From Micromonospora sp. WMMD1120 (lineage in GTDB: Bacteria > Actinomycetota > Actinomycetes > Mycobacteriales > Micromonosporaceae), in the NCBI RefSeq assembly GCF_029626235.1, contig NZ_JARUBO010000005.1:310001-374000 (forward strand): 64,000 nt of DNA, given 5' to 3'. Within the stretch, counting starts at the first letter, position 1. Each line of letters starts with the position of its first letter. Shown piece by piece: positions 24,029-33,263 of the stretch. The translations under genes and the position numbers were made by a program. The notes beneath the pieces were generated by a model. It saw nothing but the letters and a program-made list of their open reading frames with translations. It searched no databases and was not told the origin of the DNA.

Positions 24029-25438
24029 TCAGTCGGCGGCGACCGCCTGACGGGTCGCCCGAGCCGACCGTACCAACCGGATGACCAGCACGATCACCAA
24101 CAGCGTCATCAGTGGCGCACCGACCGTCTTGGTGTACCGGGGCAGCCCGGTCCCGTCCGGCAGCACCAGGAACGACGCGACCACCGCGACCACGATGAAC
24201 CATCTGGTCCGCTGGGCGGTGGCCGCGAGCACGAACAACGGCCAGGTCCAGTACCAGGGGTGCACCACGGGGGCGAGCGCGACGGTGAGGGCGAGCGCCA
24301 GACCGGCGTGGTACAGCGGGTCGCGGGTGCGGGCCCGCCACCAGAGCCAGACCAACAGCACGGCCAGCAGGACCACGGCGATCCCCCGGGTCACCGGCAA
24401 TGCGTCGATGTGCGCGCCGAACGGGGCCGCCAGGTAGCCGATGGTCTGGCCGACGGCCGTCGACGGGGAGGTCCAGGCGACGGCCGCCCCGCCCTGGGAC
24501 AACCCGCCGATCCAGCCGAAGTCCAGCCCGCCGGCGACGGTCACCCCGACGACGGCGACGAGGGTGCCGCCGACCACCCAGCCGCCGTCGCGGATCAGCG
24601 TCCTGATCCGGTACGGGCCGGCGGTCGCGGCCAGCGCGGCGAACGGCACCACCACCACGGCGGTCACCTTGATCGCCACCGCGAGTCCGAGGAGCAACCC
24701 ACCGAGCAGCAGCATTCCGCGCCGGCCCGGGTGGGCCGCCACCACGGCCAGCCCGCCGACCACCGCGGCGAGCATCAGCACGTCGTTGTGCGGGCCGCCG
24801 ATCAGGTGCGCGGCGACGAGCGGGGAGCCGAGCGCCAGCCACACCGCCCGGCGCGGCGGCACACCGGCCCGGCGCGCCAGCGCCGGCAGGGCCCACGCGG
24901 CGCAGAGCACGCCGGCCAGCGACAGCGCCCGGAACAGCACGATGCTGGCGGTCAGCGAGCCGGTCGCCTCGACCACCGCGCCCGCCAGCAGCACGAACAG
25001 CGGCCCGTACGGCGCTGGGGTGTCCCGCCAGATGACCGACACCGAGTCCAGCCAGGGGCAGGGCAGCGCGGAGACGCCGTGCTCGTACGGGCTGAGCCCG
25101 CCGACGAAGCTGGCCCCCTGGCAGGCGTACGCGTAGACGTCCCGGCTGCCGAACGGCGGCGCGACGAGCAGCGGCAGCAGCCAGAGTCCCACGGTGACCA
25201 GCGCCCAGCGTGTGGACGGTCCGCCGTCGCGCAGCGCCCACCAGGCGTACGCGAGCAGGCCGGTGCCGACCGCCCAGGCGGCCAGGATCAGCGGACCGTG
25301 CGGTCCCTGCCAGATGCTGACCGGGGTGCTGCGCAACGGGCCGCCGGGGAACGCCCCGCCGAGGAAGGCGGAGAGCGCGAGCAGCGTCGAGCCGGCCAGG
25401 CCGGTCCAGCGCGCGAGGTGGGAAGGCACGCCCGACAT
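24029..25438 (-). CDS. mptB: MptB-like mannosyltransferase, second paralogue
   Basis: 469 residues, GT-C membrane enzyme clearly related to its neighbour: SRDVYAYACQGASFVGG, PCPWLDSVSVIWRDTPAPYG and GGPHNDVLMLAAVVGG match block by block. The pair arose by tandem duplication and has since diverged. Two copies may add successive residues or act on different acceptors. I start at ATG 25438 (MSGVPSHLARW). The open frame upstream overlaps the next gene and lacks helices. It lies 38 bases downstream of the 25477-27078 gene and is probably in one transcript with it and glnE. Confidence 0.82.
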   Translation of the reverse strand: MSGVPSHLARWTGLAGSTLLALSAFLGGAFPGGPLRSTPVSIWQGPHGPLILAAWAVGTGLLAYAWWALRDGGPSTRWALVTVGLWLLPLLVAPPFGSRDVYAYACQGASFVGGLSPYEHGVSALPCPWLDSVSVIWRDTPAPYGPLFVLLAGAVVEATGSLTASIVLFRALSLAGVLCAAWALPALARRAGVPPRRAVWLALGSPLVAAHLIGGPHNDVLMLAAVVGGLAVVAAHPGRRGMLLLGGLLLGLAVAIKVTAVVVVPFAALAATAGPYRIRTLIRDGGWVVGGTLVAVVGVTVAGGLDFGWIGGLSQGGAAVAWTSPSTAVGQTIGYLAAPFGAHIDALPVTRGIAVVLLAVLLVWLWWRARTRDPLYHAGLALALTVALAPVVHPWYWTWPLFVLAATAQRTRWFIVVAVVASFLVLPDGTGLPRYTKTVGAPLMTLLVIVLVIRLVRSARATRQAVAAD

Positions 25439-25476
25439 GCTGCCAGCACGCGTTCGTGGGGCCGACGGCAGCACCG

Positions 25477-27078
25477 TCAGCAGTGCCCCTCGGGTCGCAG
25501 GGCGCTGGAGATGGCGTAGTCGCCGGCGGCGCGGACGCGTGCCTCGGTCCACCCGTCCGCGTCGGGCCGCAGGCAGCCGTCCGGGCCGCTCAGCGTCAAC
25601 CAGCGGGACCAGCGCACCCGGACCGGCACGTCCCCGGGTTCGGCGGTGAGCCGGACCGCGCCCCGGTCGGCGGCCACGAGGCGACCCGGGGCTCCGACCA
25701 GCGGGGTCGGGTCGGCCACCTCGTACAGCCGCCAGGTCGGGTCCCGCCAGACCTCCCGCAGGTACGGCAGGCCGGCGCGGATCAGCGCGGCCTCGTCGCG
25801 CCCCCACCGGTCGGCGGGGGCGTCCGGGGCGAGCGCCACGTGGGTCACCGCCTCGCGGCGCAGCCACCGCTCGTACGTCTGCGCGGTCAGGCTGCCGTCG
25901 TAGAACAGCGCGTTGCGGTCGCTGTCGACCTGGCGTTCCCAACCGCGCGCCAGCGGCACCGTCGGCGGCAGGTACGCGGACTCCCAGTGGTCGCGCAGCG
26001 GCACCACCTCGATCCGGCCGGTCGGCGGCAGCCTGTCGAGTTCCGCGACGAGCGGCCGGTAGAACGTCTCGGCGCTCTCCGGCGAGCCGGCCCGGGTCAC
26101 GTCACTGGTCATCACCGGGGACTGCCACCAGACGGTGGCGGCGAGCAGCCCGGCGAGCCACGGCGCGGGCAGCGGCGCGTACCCGGCGAGCACGGGCAGC
26201 GCGAAGAGCAGCGGCAGGCGCAAGGCGTTGGACCCGATCGGGCTGGGCAGGTAGTACGCCCCGACCAGGAGCAGCACGGTGAGCGCCGCGCCGACGCGCA
26301 GCACCCGGCGGCGGCGTGGCAGCACGACCGCCACCAGCACCGCGAGGGCCACGTTGATGCGCATGGACTCGGCCGAGTACGGCTGGGTGCCGCCGTTGCC
26401 GAAGAGGGCCGCTATCGGGGCCAGCGTGACGGCGGGCGCCACGGCCAGGACGAACCCCTCCCCCAGCGGTCGCTCCGCGCGCCATCCGCCGGGCAGCGGG
26501 CGACCCGGCCCGTCGCCGGTCCGCAGCGCGGACAGCAGCACCGCCGCGCCGGCCAGCCCGGTGAACAGGCCGGCGACCGGGCTCGCCGCCGTCGCCAGGG
26601 CCGCGCAGAGGGCGGCGAGCGCCAGCCGGACCCCGCGCGGCGGGCGTTCCGCGCTGACCGCGCAGAGCGCCAGCAGCCCGAACGCCAGCCCGACGGCGAA
26701 GGTGACGCGACCGCTGGCCAGGTTGCCGACCAGCACCACAGCGCCGAGGACCCCGGCCAGCAGCGGTCGACGGGCCCGGTTGCGGGCGAACAGCCACCCC
26801 AGCGCCGCCGCGCCGACGACGGCGGCGACCGCCCCCAGCGGCCGCACCCCGATCAGCGCGCCCCACCGGGCCGTGAACAGGCTGTAGCCGTACTGGTTGA
26901 CGCCGCCGTACCAGCCGAAGTCGATCGGCGCGGCCCCGTACCGTTCGGTGAATTCGGCGCGGGCAACCTGGGCGGCGAGGTCGGTGCCCATCGGCGGCGC
27001 GAGCAGGAACGCGACGGCGAGCAGCAGCGCCGCCCCGGTCGCCGCCGCCCCGGCGACGCGGGGCGACGCGTTAGGCAT
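25477..27078 (-). CDS. Large membrane protein, GT-C-like, coupled to glnE
   Basis: 533 residues. About nine to ten helices over residues 8-310 are followed by a roughly 200-residue soluble C-terminal domain. The first loop (EFTERYGAAPIDFGWYGGVN) is polar and could hold an active site, but no family motif is decisive. The start codon overlaps the end of glnE by eight bases, so translation is coupled, and mannosyltransferase genes follow. An envelope-sugar role is therefore plausible from context only. Confidence 0.65.
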   Translation of the reverse strand: MPNASPRVAGAAATGAALLLAVAFLLAPPMGTDLAAQVARAEFTERYGAAPIDFGWYGGVNQYGYSLFTARWGALIGVRPLGAVAAVVGAAALGWLFARNRARRPLLAGVLGAVVLVGNLASGRVTFAVGLAFGLLALCAVSAERPPRGVRLALAALCAALATAASPVAGLFTGLAGAAVLLSALRTGDGPGRPLPGGWRAERPLGEGFVLAVAPAVTLAPIAALFGNGGTQPYSAESMRINVALAVLVAVVLPRRRRVLRVGAALTVLLLVGAYYLPSPIGSNALRLPLLFALPVLAGYAPLPAPWLAGLLAATVWWQSPVMTSDVTRAGSPESAETFYRPLVAELDRLPPTGRIEVVPLRDHWESAYLPPTVPLARGWERQVDSDRNALFYDGSLTAQTYERWLRREAVTHVALAPDAPADRWGRDEAALIRAGLPYLREVWRDPTWRLYEVADPTPLVGAPGRLVAADRGAVRLTAEPGDVPVRVRWSRWLTLSGPDGCLRPDADGWTEARVRAAGDYAISSALRPEGHC

Positions 27079-30000
27079 CGAGGACCCGTTCGGTAGCGGC
27101 GCGGGAGCGGCGGCCGACGCGCAGGAACTCGTCCAGGAACTCCCCCGGGTCGTCCCGCCCGAGCAGCCGGACCACGCCGGCCAACTCCACCCCGTGCCGC
27201 GGCAACTGGTCGCCGGCCCGGCCCCGGACCAGCATCAACGCGTTGCGGACCTGGGCGGCCAGGGACCACCCGGCGGCCATCTCCGCGGCGTCCGCCGGGT
27301 CGATCAGGCCGGCCCGCTCGGCCGCCGCGAGGGCATCGAGGGTACGCGTGCCGCGCAGCGTCGGGATCGCGCCCGCGTGCCGCAGTTGGACGAGCTGCAC
27401 CGCCCACTCCACGTCGGCCAGCCGGCCGCGACCGAGCTTCGTGTTGGTGGCCGGGTCGGCGCCCCGGGGCAGCCGCTCGGTCTCCACCCGCGCCTTGATC
27501 CGTCGGATCTCGACGATCTGCTCACGGGTCAGCCCGGCGGCCGGGTAGCGGACCGGCTCGATCATCTTCTCGAACTCGGCACCCAGGTCGGCGTCGCCGC
27601 AGACGAACCGGGCGCGCAGCAGCGCCTGGGCCTCCCACACCCGCGACCAGCGCGCGTAGTACTGCGCGTACGCGGCGAGGCTGCGGACCAGCGGACCCTG
27701 CCGGCCCTCCGGGCGCAGGTCGGCGTCGACGCCCAGCGGCGGGTCGGCGGCGGGTACGCCGAGCAGCCGGCGCAGCTCCTCCGCGATCGCGTGCGCGGCG
27801 GCGCTGGCGGCGCTCTCGCTGACCCCGGCGGGCGGGTCGTAGACGAAGAGCACGTCGGCGTCGGAGAGGTAGTTCGACTCGTACCCGCCGAGCCGGCCCA
27901 TGCCGATCACCGCGAACCGCAGACCCTCCGGCGCCGGCTGGCTGGCCCGGGCGGCGCGCAGCGCGGCGGCGAGTGTGGCGTCGGTGACGTCGGCGAGCGC
28001 CGTGCCGACGGCGGTGACGTCGGCCAGGCCGGGGGCGGGCCGACTCGTGCCGTCCGGACGGCTGGGGGTGGGGGCGAGCGCGCCCGCCCGGCAGAGCACG
28101 TCGGCGCAGGCCACCCGGAACAGTTCGCGGCGGCGCAGCGCCCGCACCGCGCGGGTCGCCTCGACCGGGTCGGTGTGCCGGGCCGCCGCCGCCAGGAATC
28201 CCTCCCGGAGGACCTCGCGCGGGCGCGGCGCCAGCTCGTTCTCCTCGGCCAGCAGCCGCAGCGCCTCCGGGTCGCTGGCCAGCAGGTCGGCGACGTACCG
28301 GGACAGCGCGAGGACGCGGGCGAGCCGGCGGGCTACCGGGCCGCCGTCGCGCAGCAGCCGCAGATACCACGGGGTGCTGCCGAGTTTGTCGGACACCGTG
28401 CGGTAGTTCAGCAGCCCCCGGTCCGGCTCCGGCGCGTCGGCGAACTCGTCGAGCAGCACCGGCAGCAACGTGCGCTGGATGGCGGCGGTGCGGCTCACTC
28501 CGCCGGTCAGCGCCTGGAGGTGCCGCAGCGCCCCGGCCGGGTCGGCGAAGCCCAGGATCTCCAACCGGTTGCGGGCGGCCTCCGGGGTGAGCCGCAGCCC
28601 GTCCGCCGGCACCCGGGCCACCGACTCCAGCAGCGGCCGGTAGAGCAGTTTGGCGTGCAGTCGTCGTACCTCGGTGGCGTGGGTGACCCACTCGGCCCGG
28701 AAGCTCTCCACGGCGCTGCGCCCCGGCGTGGCGGTGAAGCCCAGCGCGGCGGCGAGCCAGCGCAGCGCGCCCGTCTCGGCGGGCACCGTGTGCGTGCGCC
28801 GCAGGCCCTGGAGCTGGAGCCGGTGCTCGACGGTGCGCAGGAAGCGGTAGCCGCGCAGCAGCGCCTCGCCGTCGGCCCGCCCGACGTAGCCGCCCGCGAC
28901 GAGCGCGCGCAGCGCCGGGATCGTGCCGGGTGGTCGCAGCGTCTCGTCGACCCGGCCGTGCACGAGTTGCAGCAGTTGGACGGCGAACTCGATGTCCCGC
29001 AGCCCGCCGGGACCGCGTTTGATCTCGCGCTCCAGCTCCTTCGGCGGGATGTTGTCGATGATCCGGCGGCGCATCGCGCGGACGTCCTCGACCGCCTCGG
29101 GCCGCTCGGCGGCCCGCCAGACCAGCGGCGCGAGCTGGTCGATCCACTCCTGGCCCAGCGGCAGGTCGCCGGCGGCCGGCCGGGCCTTGAGCAGCGCCTG
29201 GAACTCCCAGGTCCGGGCCCACCTCCGGTAGTACGCCAGGTGGCTGGCGAGGGTCCGGACCAGCGGGCCCCGGCTGCCCTCGGGACGCAGCGCGGCGTCC
29301 ACCGGCCAGGCGACCAGCCCGCAGACCTGGATCAGCCGGGTGGCCACCACCGTCGCGGCGGGCAGGTCGGCGTCCTCGGCGGCCACGAAGATGACGTCCA
29401 CATCGGAGACGTAGTTCAGCTCGCCACCGCCGCACTTGCCCATCGCGACGACGGCGAGCCGGGGCCGCTCGGTGCCCTCCGCCAGCTCCCCGACGGCGAT
29501 CTCGTACGCGGTGGTCAGCGTCGCGTCGGCCAGCGCGGAGAGCGCGGCCATCGTCTGCTCCAGGCCGCGCCCGCCGGTGAGGTCGGCCGCCGCGATCCGC
29601 AACAGCGCCATCCGGTACGCGATCCGCAGCGCCGCCACCGGGTTGACGCCGTCGACAGGGTTGACGCCGTCGACCGGCTCCAGCCGGCCCTCGGCGGCCG
29701 GTGGCAGGCCGTCGGCCGCGGTGGCCAGTGTCCGACAGTGCTCCGGGTGCGCCACCAGGTGGTCGCCGAGCGCCGACGAGGCGCCGAGCACCGCCACCAG
29801 CCGTCGCCGCAGCCCGGGGTCGCCATGCAGCTCCGCGAGGAGCGGCGCCCGGCCGCCGCCGTCGGTCGTCCGGCCCTCGGCCTCGACGATGCGGTGCAGT
29901 TGGCGCAGCGCCAGGTCCGGGTCGGCGGCCCGGGACAGCGCGGCGAGCAGTTCGGCGGCCGGTTCGTCGACCGGCTCCTGCTCGGCCGGCCCCCACAGCC

Positions 30001-30109
30001 CCAGCCCGTCCGGGCCGAGCAGGTCCGCGGCTCGCGCGCCGCCGTCGCCCTCGGCGGTGCCGAATCCGTACCGGGCGAGCCGGCCCGGTGCCCTGGTCGG
30101 CCGGCTCAT
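27071..30109 (-). CDS. glnE: Bifunctional glutamine synthetase adenylyltransferase / deadenylylase GlnE
   Basis: 1012 residues. Adds and removes AMP on the tyrosine of GlnA to match activity to nitrogen supply. Two nucleotidyltransferase domains are visible, each with a G...D-x-D core: GGGELNYVSDVDVIFV in the N-terminal half and ESNYLSDADVLFVYD in the C-terminal half, with helical linkers (KRGPGGLRDIEFAVQLLQ and GRLADVEWAVQLVQL). The start ATG shares one base with the stop of the amidotransferase upstream (TGATG). An 18-base duplication at 29642-29677 repeats the residues VDGVNP. Confidence 0.97.
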   Translation of the reverse strand: MSRPTRAPGRLARYGFGTAEGDGGARAADLLGPDGLGLWGPAEQEPVDEPAAELLAALSRAADPDLALRQLHRIVEAEGRTTDGGGRAPLLAELHGDPGLRRRLVAVLGASSALGDHLVAHPEHCRTLATAADGLPPAAEGRLEPVDGVNPVDGVNPVAALRIAYRMALLRIAAADLTGGRGLEQTMAALSALADATLTTAYEIAVGELAEGTERPRLAVVAMGKCGGGELNYVSDVDVIFVAAEDADLPAATVVATRLIQVCGLVAWPVDAALRPEGSRGPLVRTLASHLAYYRRWARTWEFQALLKARPAAGDLPLGQEWIDQLAPLVWRAAERPEAVEDVRAMRRRIIDNIPPKELEREIKRGPGGLRDIEFAVQLLQLVHGRVDETLRPPGTIPALRALVAGGYVGRADGEALLRGYRFLRTVEHRLQLQGLRRTHTVPAETGALRWLAAALGFTATPGRSAVESFRAEWVTHATEVRRLHAKLLYRPLLESVARVPADGLRLTPEAARNRLEILGFADPAGALRHLQALTGGVSRTAAIQRTLLPVLLDEFADAPEPDRGLLNYRTVSDKLGSTPWYLRLLRDGGPVARRLARVLALSRYVADLLASDPEALRLLAEENELAPRPREVLREGFLAAAARHTDPVEATRAVRALRRRELFRVACADVLCRAGALAPTPSRPDGTSRPAPGLADVTAVGTALADVTDATLAAALRAARASQPAPEGLRFAVIGMGRLGGYESNYLSDADVLFVYDPPAGVSESAASAAAHAIAEELRRLLGVPAADPPLGVDADLRPEGRQGPLVRSLAAYAQYYARWSRVWEAQALLRARFVCGDADLGAEFEKMIEPVRYPAAGLTREQIVEIRRIKARVETERLPRGADPATNTKLGRGRLADVEWAVQLVQLRHAGAIPTLRGTRTLDALAAAERAGLIDPADAAEMAAGWSLAAQVRNALMLVRGRAGDQLPRHGVELAGVVRLLGRDDPGEFLDEFLRVGRRSRAATERVLDA

Positions 30110-30876
30110 CAGTGCCCGAGCAACGGCAGGCCGCGCCGCGTGGCGCTGTCGTCCAACTCGCCGAGGGCCAGCGCGGCGAACCGGGCGGCGAACGGCTGCC
30201 ACACCTCCTCGACGTCGGCCAGCACCGCGGCGCAGGCCGCCACCACCAGCTCCGGGTCGTAGCCCAGCTCGGCGAGCTGGGCCGAATCGGTGGCCCAGCC
30301 CGCGATCATCTCGGCGTCGCACTCGATGTGGAACTGCAAACCCCAGGCCCGGTCACCGAGGCGGAACGCCTGGTGCGGGTAGCGGGTGGACGCGGCCAGC
30401 AGGGTGGCGCCCCGGGGCAGCTCGGTGATCTCGTCGGCGTGCCACTGGAGGACGTCCGGGATCAGCGGCACGTACCGGAACAGCGGATCATGCTCGGCGG
30501 CGTCGCGCCGGCCGACGACGCTGGGGCCGATCTCCGGCCCGGACGGGCTGCGCTCGACGAGCCCGGCGTGCGCGGTGGCGAGCAGCTGCGCGCCCAGGCA
30601 GACGGCCAGGGTGGGCACCCGGTGCCGGACCGCCTTGCGCAGCAGGCCCTCCACGGCGGGAAACCAGGGGGCGCCGGGCGAGCCGTCCGGCAGCGGGTAC
30701 GCCTGTTGGTCACCACCGAGCACCACGAGCGCCGCGTAACCCTCCAGGTCGGCGGGGAGTTCATCGCCGGCGTGCGGGCGGACCACCCACAGCTCCAGCC
30801 CAGCCTCGGTCAGCCACTCACCCAACCGGCGCGCGTCGTCCGTCGGGTCGTTCTCGATCACCAGCGCGGTTGCCAC
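30109..30876 (-). CDS. Class I glutamine amidotransferase
   Basis: 255 residues, GATase1 fold. The nucleophile is the Cys in LAVCLGAQLLA, the His-Glu pair is in LQFHIECDAE, and VVLGGDQQAY forms the oxyanion region. It resembles the stand-alone GMP-synthase-like amidotransferases that hydrolyse glutamine for, or from, an unknown partner. It heads the glnE transcript with a one-base stop/start overlap, so a link to glutamine pools or glutamyl compounds is likely. The substrate is not known. Confidence 0.88.
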   Translation of the reverse strand: MATALVIENDPTDDARRLGEWLTEAGLELWVVRPHAGDELPADLEGYAALVVLGGDQQAYPLPDGSPGAPWFPAVEGLLRKAVRHRVPTLAVCLGAQLLATAHAGLVERSPSGPEIGPSVVGRRDAAEHDPLFRYVPLIPDVLQWHADEITELPRGATLLAASTRYPHQAFRLGDRAWGLQFHIECDAEMIAGWATDSAQLAELGYDPELVVAACAAVLADVEEVWQPFAARFAALALGELDDSATRRGLPLLGH

Positions 30877-30977
30877 AGGTCGAGGCTAGCCGGTGCGTCG
30901 GACACCGCCTCGCCCCGCCACGGGTCCGTGCCGCTCGCTGGGCGCCCGCGCGGGCGTCGTGGTTAGGCTCTACGGTT

Positions 30978-31913
30978 GTGATCAGCGAGGACACCGCCGT
31001 CGTCCGCCCACCCGTGCTGCGACCGGGTGACACGGTGATGCTGGTGTCACCGTCCGGGCCGACGTCGGCGGAACGGGTGGCCCGGGGCATCGAGTTGCTC
31101 ACCGGGTGGGGCCTGCGGCCGGTGCCGGCACCGAACGCGTACGCCCGGCACGGCTACCTCGCCGGCACCGACGAGCTGCGCGCCGCCGACCTGAACGCCG
31201 CGTTCGCCGACCCCGGGGTACGCGGGATCATCTGCACCCGGGGCGGGTACGGCGCACAGCGGATCGTGGACGCCATCGACATGGCCGCCGTCCGCCGCGA
31301 CCCGAAGGTGGTGGCCGGCTTCTCCGACATCACCGCGTTGCAGCTCGCCCTCTGGCGGGGCGCCCGGTTGACCGGGGTGCACGGCCCGGGGGCCGCCTGG
31401 CGGGACGAGCGGACCCCGCTGCGCTCCGCGGAGTCCCTGCACCACGCGCTGATGACCACCGAACCGGTGTCGATCAGCGCGGTGCCCACCGAGGAGACCT
31501 ACGACGTACGCGTCCCGGGCCAGGCCAGCGGCACCCTGCTCGGCGGCAACCTGTGCCTGATCGCCGCGTCTATCGGCACCCCGGACCTGCCCGACCTGAC
31601 CGGCGCGGTGCTGCTGATCGAGGACGTGCAGGAGCCCCCGTACAAGGTCGACCGGATGCTCACCCACCTGCGCCGGGCCGGTGCCCTGGACGGGCTGGCC
31701 GGCGTGGCGGTCGGGCAGTTCACCGACTGCGGCGACGGGTGGGACACCACGATCGTCGACGTCCTCACCGACCGCCTCGGCGACCTGGGCGTACCCGTCC
31801 TGGGCGGCCTCCCCATCGGCCACGGCCCCCACCAACTGACGGTCCCGATCGGCACCGAAGCAACCCTCAACACCGAAACCCAAACCCTCACGGTCCCCCC
31901 CGCAGTCCAGTAA
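30978..31913 (+). CDS. Peptidase S66, LD-carboxypeptidase / MccF-like
   Basis: 311 residues. Serine peptidases of this family cut L,D bonds in tetrapeptides during murein recycling, and MccF members inactivate aminoacyl-nucleotide antibiotics. Motifs: PGDTVMLVSPSGP at the N-terminus, CTRGGYGAQRI, the nucleophile region VVAGFSDITALQLAL, the glutamate in LLIEDVQEPPYKVDRML and the histidine in GHGPHQLTVPIG. GTG 30978 follows TAGGCT (30964-30969) and is probably leaderless. It is divergent from the glnE operon. Which of the two activities applies is open. Confidence 0.9.
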   Translation: MISEDTAVVRPPVLRPGDTVMLVSPSGPTSAERVARGIELLTGWGLRPVPAPNAYARHGYLAGTDELRAADLNAAFADPGVRGIICTRGGYGAQRIVDAIDMAAVRRDPKVVAGFSDITALQLALWRGARLTGVHGPGAAWRDERTPLRSAESLHHALMTTEPVSISAVPTEETYDVRVPGQASGTLLGGNLCLIAASIGTPDLPDLTGAVLLIEDVQEPPYKVDRMLTHLRRAGALDGLAGVAVGQFTDCGDGWDTTIVDVLTDRLGDLGVPVLGGLPIGHGPHQLTVPIGTEATLNTETQTLTVPPAVQ

Positions 31914-32014
31914 CCCCACCCTCCCGCCCCGCCCCCGCCCCTGTCCCCCGCCCCGCCCCACCCCGCCCCGCCCCACCCCGCCCCGTTGATCATGAAGTTA
32001 TGGCCCTTCGGCAC

Positions 32015-33162
32015 GGGGTGGTTTCTAGGCTTCAGTGCAACTGATCTTGGTTGGGCTGGGGGTGCTGGTGGCGAGGCCGGGTGTGGTGACGTTTGGGCAT
32101 CGGCAGGTGTTGGAGCATCTGTGGGGGGCAGGGCGGACGATTTCGCAGATCGCGGGTGTGCTCGGGGTGTCGGTGAGCACGGTCTCGCGGGAGGTGGGCC
32201 GGTATCACAGTGCCCGGCATGGGACGAAGAACCCGTTGGGGCGGTCGTTGCCGTCGGGGCGGGCTCGGGCGCCGTATCGGTGGGGGTATCAGGCGCAGTG
32301 GGCGCAGCGGCGTGCTGACGCGGCGCGGCGTCGGCCGAAGGCGACGAAGTTGGGGGCCGGGACGCGGCTGCGGCAGGTGGTGCGGGGCAGACTGGCGCGT
32401 AGGTGGTCTCCGACGCAGATCGCCGCGTGGCTGCGGGCCATGTTCGCTGACCGGCCGGAGTTGCAGGTGTCTCACGAGACGATCTACCAGGCGATCTACG
32501 TTCAGTCGCGGGGCAGCCTGCGGGAGGAGTTGACTCGGCAGGTCGCTCTGCGCTCGGGACGCGCCGACCGGCGTGCCCAGTCGCGGCTGGCGGCAGCGGA
32601 TCGGGGCCGCCGCCCCTGGATCGGGGACCTGCACATCAGTAACCGGCCCGCCGAGGCCACCGACCGGGCCGTGCCGGGTCACTGGGAAGGTGATCTGGTC
32701 ATCGGCAAGGGCGGCCGCTCGGCGATCGTGACACTGGTCGAACGCGCCACCCGCTACGTGATGCTCGGCGCGCTGCCGCACGGGCGTGACACCGAAGCCG
32801 TCATCGGCGTGCTCACCGACCTCACCGCCCGACTACCGACGCACCTACGCCGCTCACTGACCTGGGACCAAGGCAGCGAGATGGCCGCCCACGCGGTCTT
32901 CACCGTCGCCACCGGCTGCCCGGTCTACTTCTGCGACCCCCACAGCCCCTGGCAACGCGGCAGCAACGAGAACACCAACGGCCTGCTACGCCAGTACTTC
33001 CCCAAAGGCAGCTACGACTTCCGCAGCATCAACCAGAGCGGCCTCGACGAGATCGCCCACGAACTGAACACCCGCCCCCGCCAAACACTCGACTGGGCAA
33101 CCCCAGCCGAACGCCTAGACCACCTCATCGCCGCCTAACGATTGCACTCACCCCTTGACCCC
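32015..33162 (+). mobile_element. IS30-family insertion sequence
   Basis: About 1.15 kb containing one transposase gene. Both ends read inward GGGGT and then AGTGCAA after about 20 bases (32015-32040, and the complement of 33141-33162), an imperfect terminal inverted repeat. Exact ends and the target duplication could not be fixed from the sequence. It sits in the loop of a palindromic repeat. IS30 elements are known to favour symmetric targets. Confidence 0.75.
32035..33138 (+). CDS. IS30-family transposase
   Basis: 368 residues. An N-terminal helix-turn-helix (RTISQIAGVLGVSVSTVSRE) is followed by a DDE integrase core: Asp220 in HWEGDLVIGKG, Asp278 in LTWDQGSEMA and Glu312 in GSNENTNGLLRQYFPKG, a D-D-33-E spacing typical of IS30. 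No frameshift or stop is seen, so it may be active. GTG 32035 falls within the terminal inverted repeat, and a start a few codons later is possible. Confidence 0.95.
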   Translation: MQLILVGLGVLVARPGVVTFGHRQVLEHLWGAGRTISQIAGVLGVSVSTVSREVGRYHSARHGTKNPLGRSLPSGRARAPYRWGYQAQWAQRRADAARRRPKATKLGAGTRLRQVVRGRLARRWSPTQIAAWLRAMFADRPELQVSHETIYQAIYVQSRGSLREELTRQVALRSGRADRRAQSRLAAADRGRRPWIGDLHISNRPAEATDRAVPGHWEGDLVIGKGGRSAIVTLVERATRYVMLGALPHGRDTEAVIGVLTDLTARLPTHLRRSLTWDQGSEMAAHAVFTVATGCPVYFCDPHSPWQRGSNENTNGLLRQYFPKGSYDFRSINQSGLDEIAHELNTRPRQTLDWATPAERLDHLIAA

Positions 33163-33227
33163 AAGCGGCGTGTCACGGCGATAACTTCATGATCAACGGG
33201 GCGAGACCGGCGGGCTGGGGCCGGGCC

Positions 33228-33263
33228 GGGTGGGTGGGTGGGTGGGTGGGGTTAGGGGGTGGG
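33228..33263 (+). repeat. G-run tract with G-quadruplex potential
   Basis: Six or more runs of three to five G separated by single T or TTA (GGGTGGGTGGGTGGGTGGGT and on). It covers the stop codon of the virginiamycin lyase gene, whose mRNA carries the C-rich complement. Confidence 0.6.

Larger units (their letters stand above)
31984..33198. repeat. GATCATGA-family palindrome split by an IS30 element
   Basis: The left arm CGTTGATCATGAAGTTAT is at 31984-32001 and its exact complement at 33181-33198. The inner right flank CGGCGTGTC at 33166-33174 matches the intact repeat at 4103-4111. Joining the two outer parts restores a palindrome of roughly the size of the 4073-4135 copy. The IS lies in the middle. 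Confidence 0.8.
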
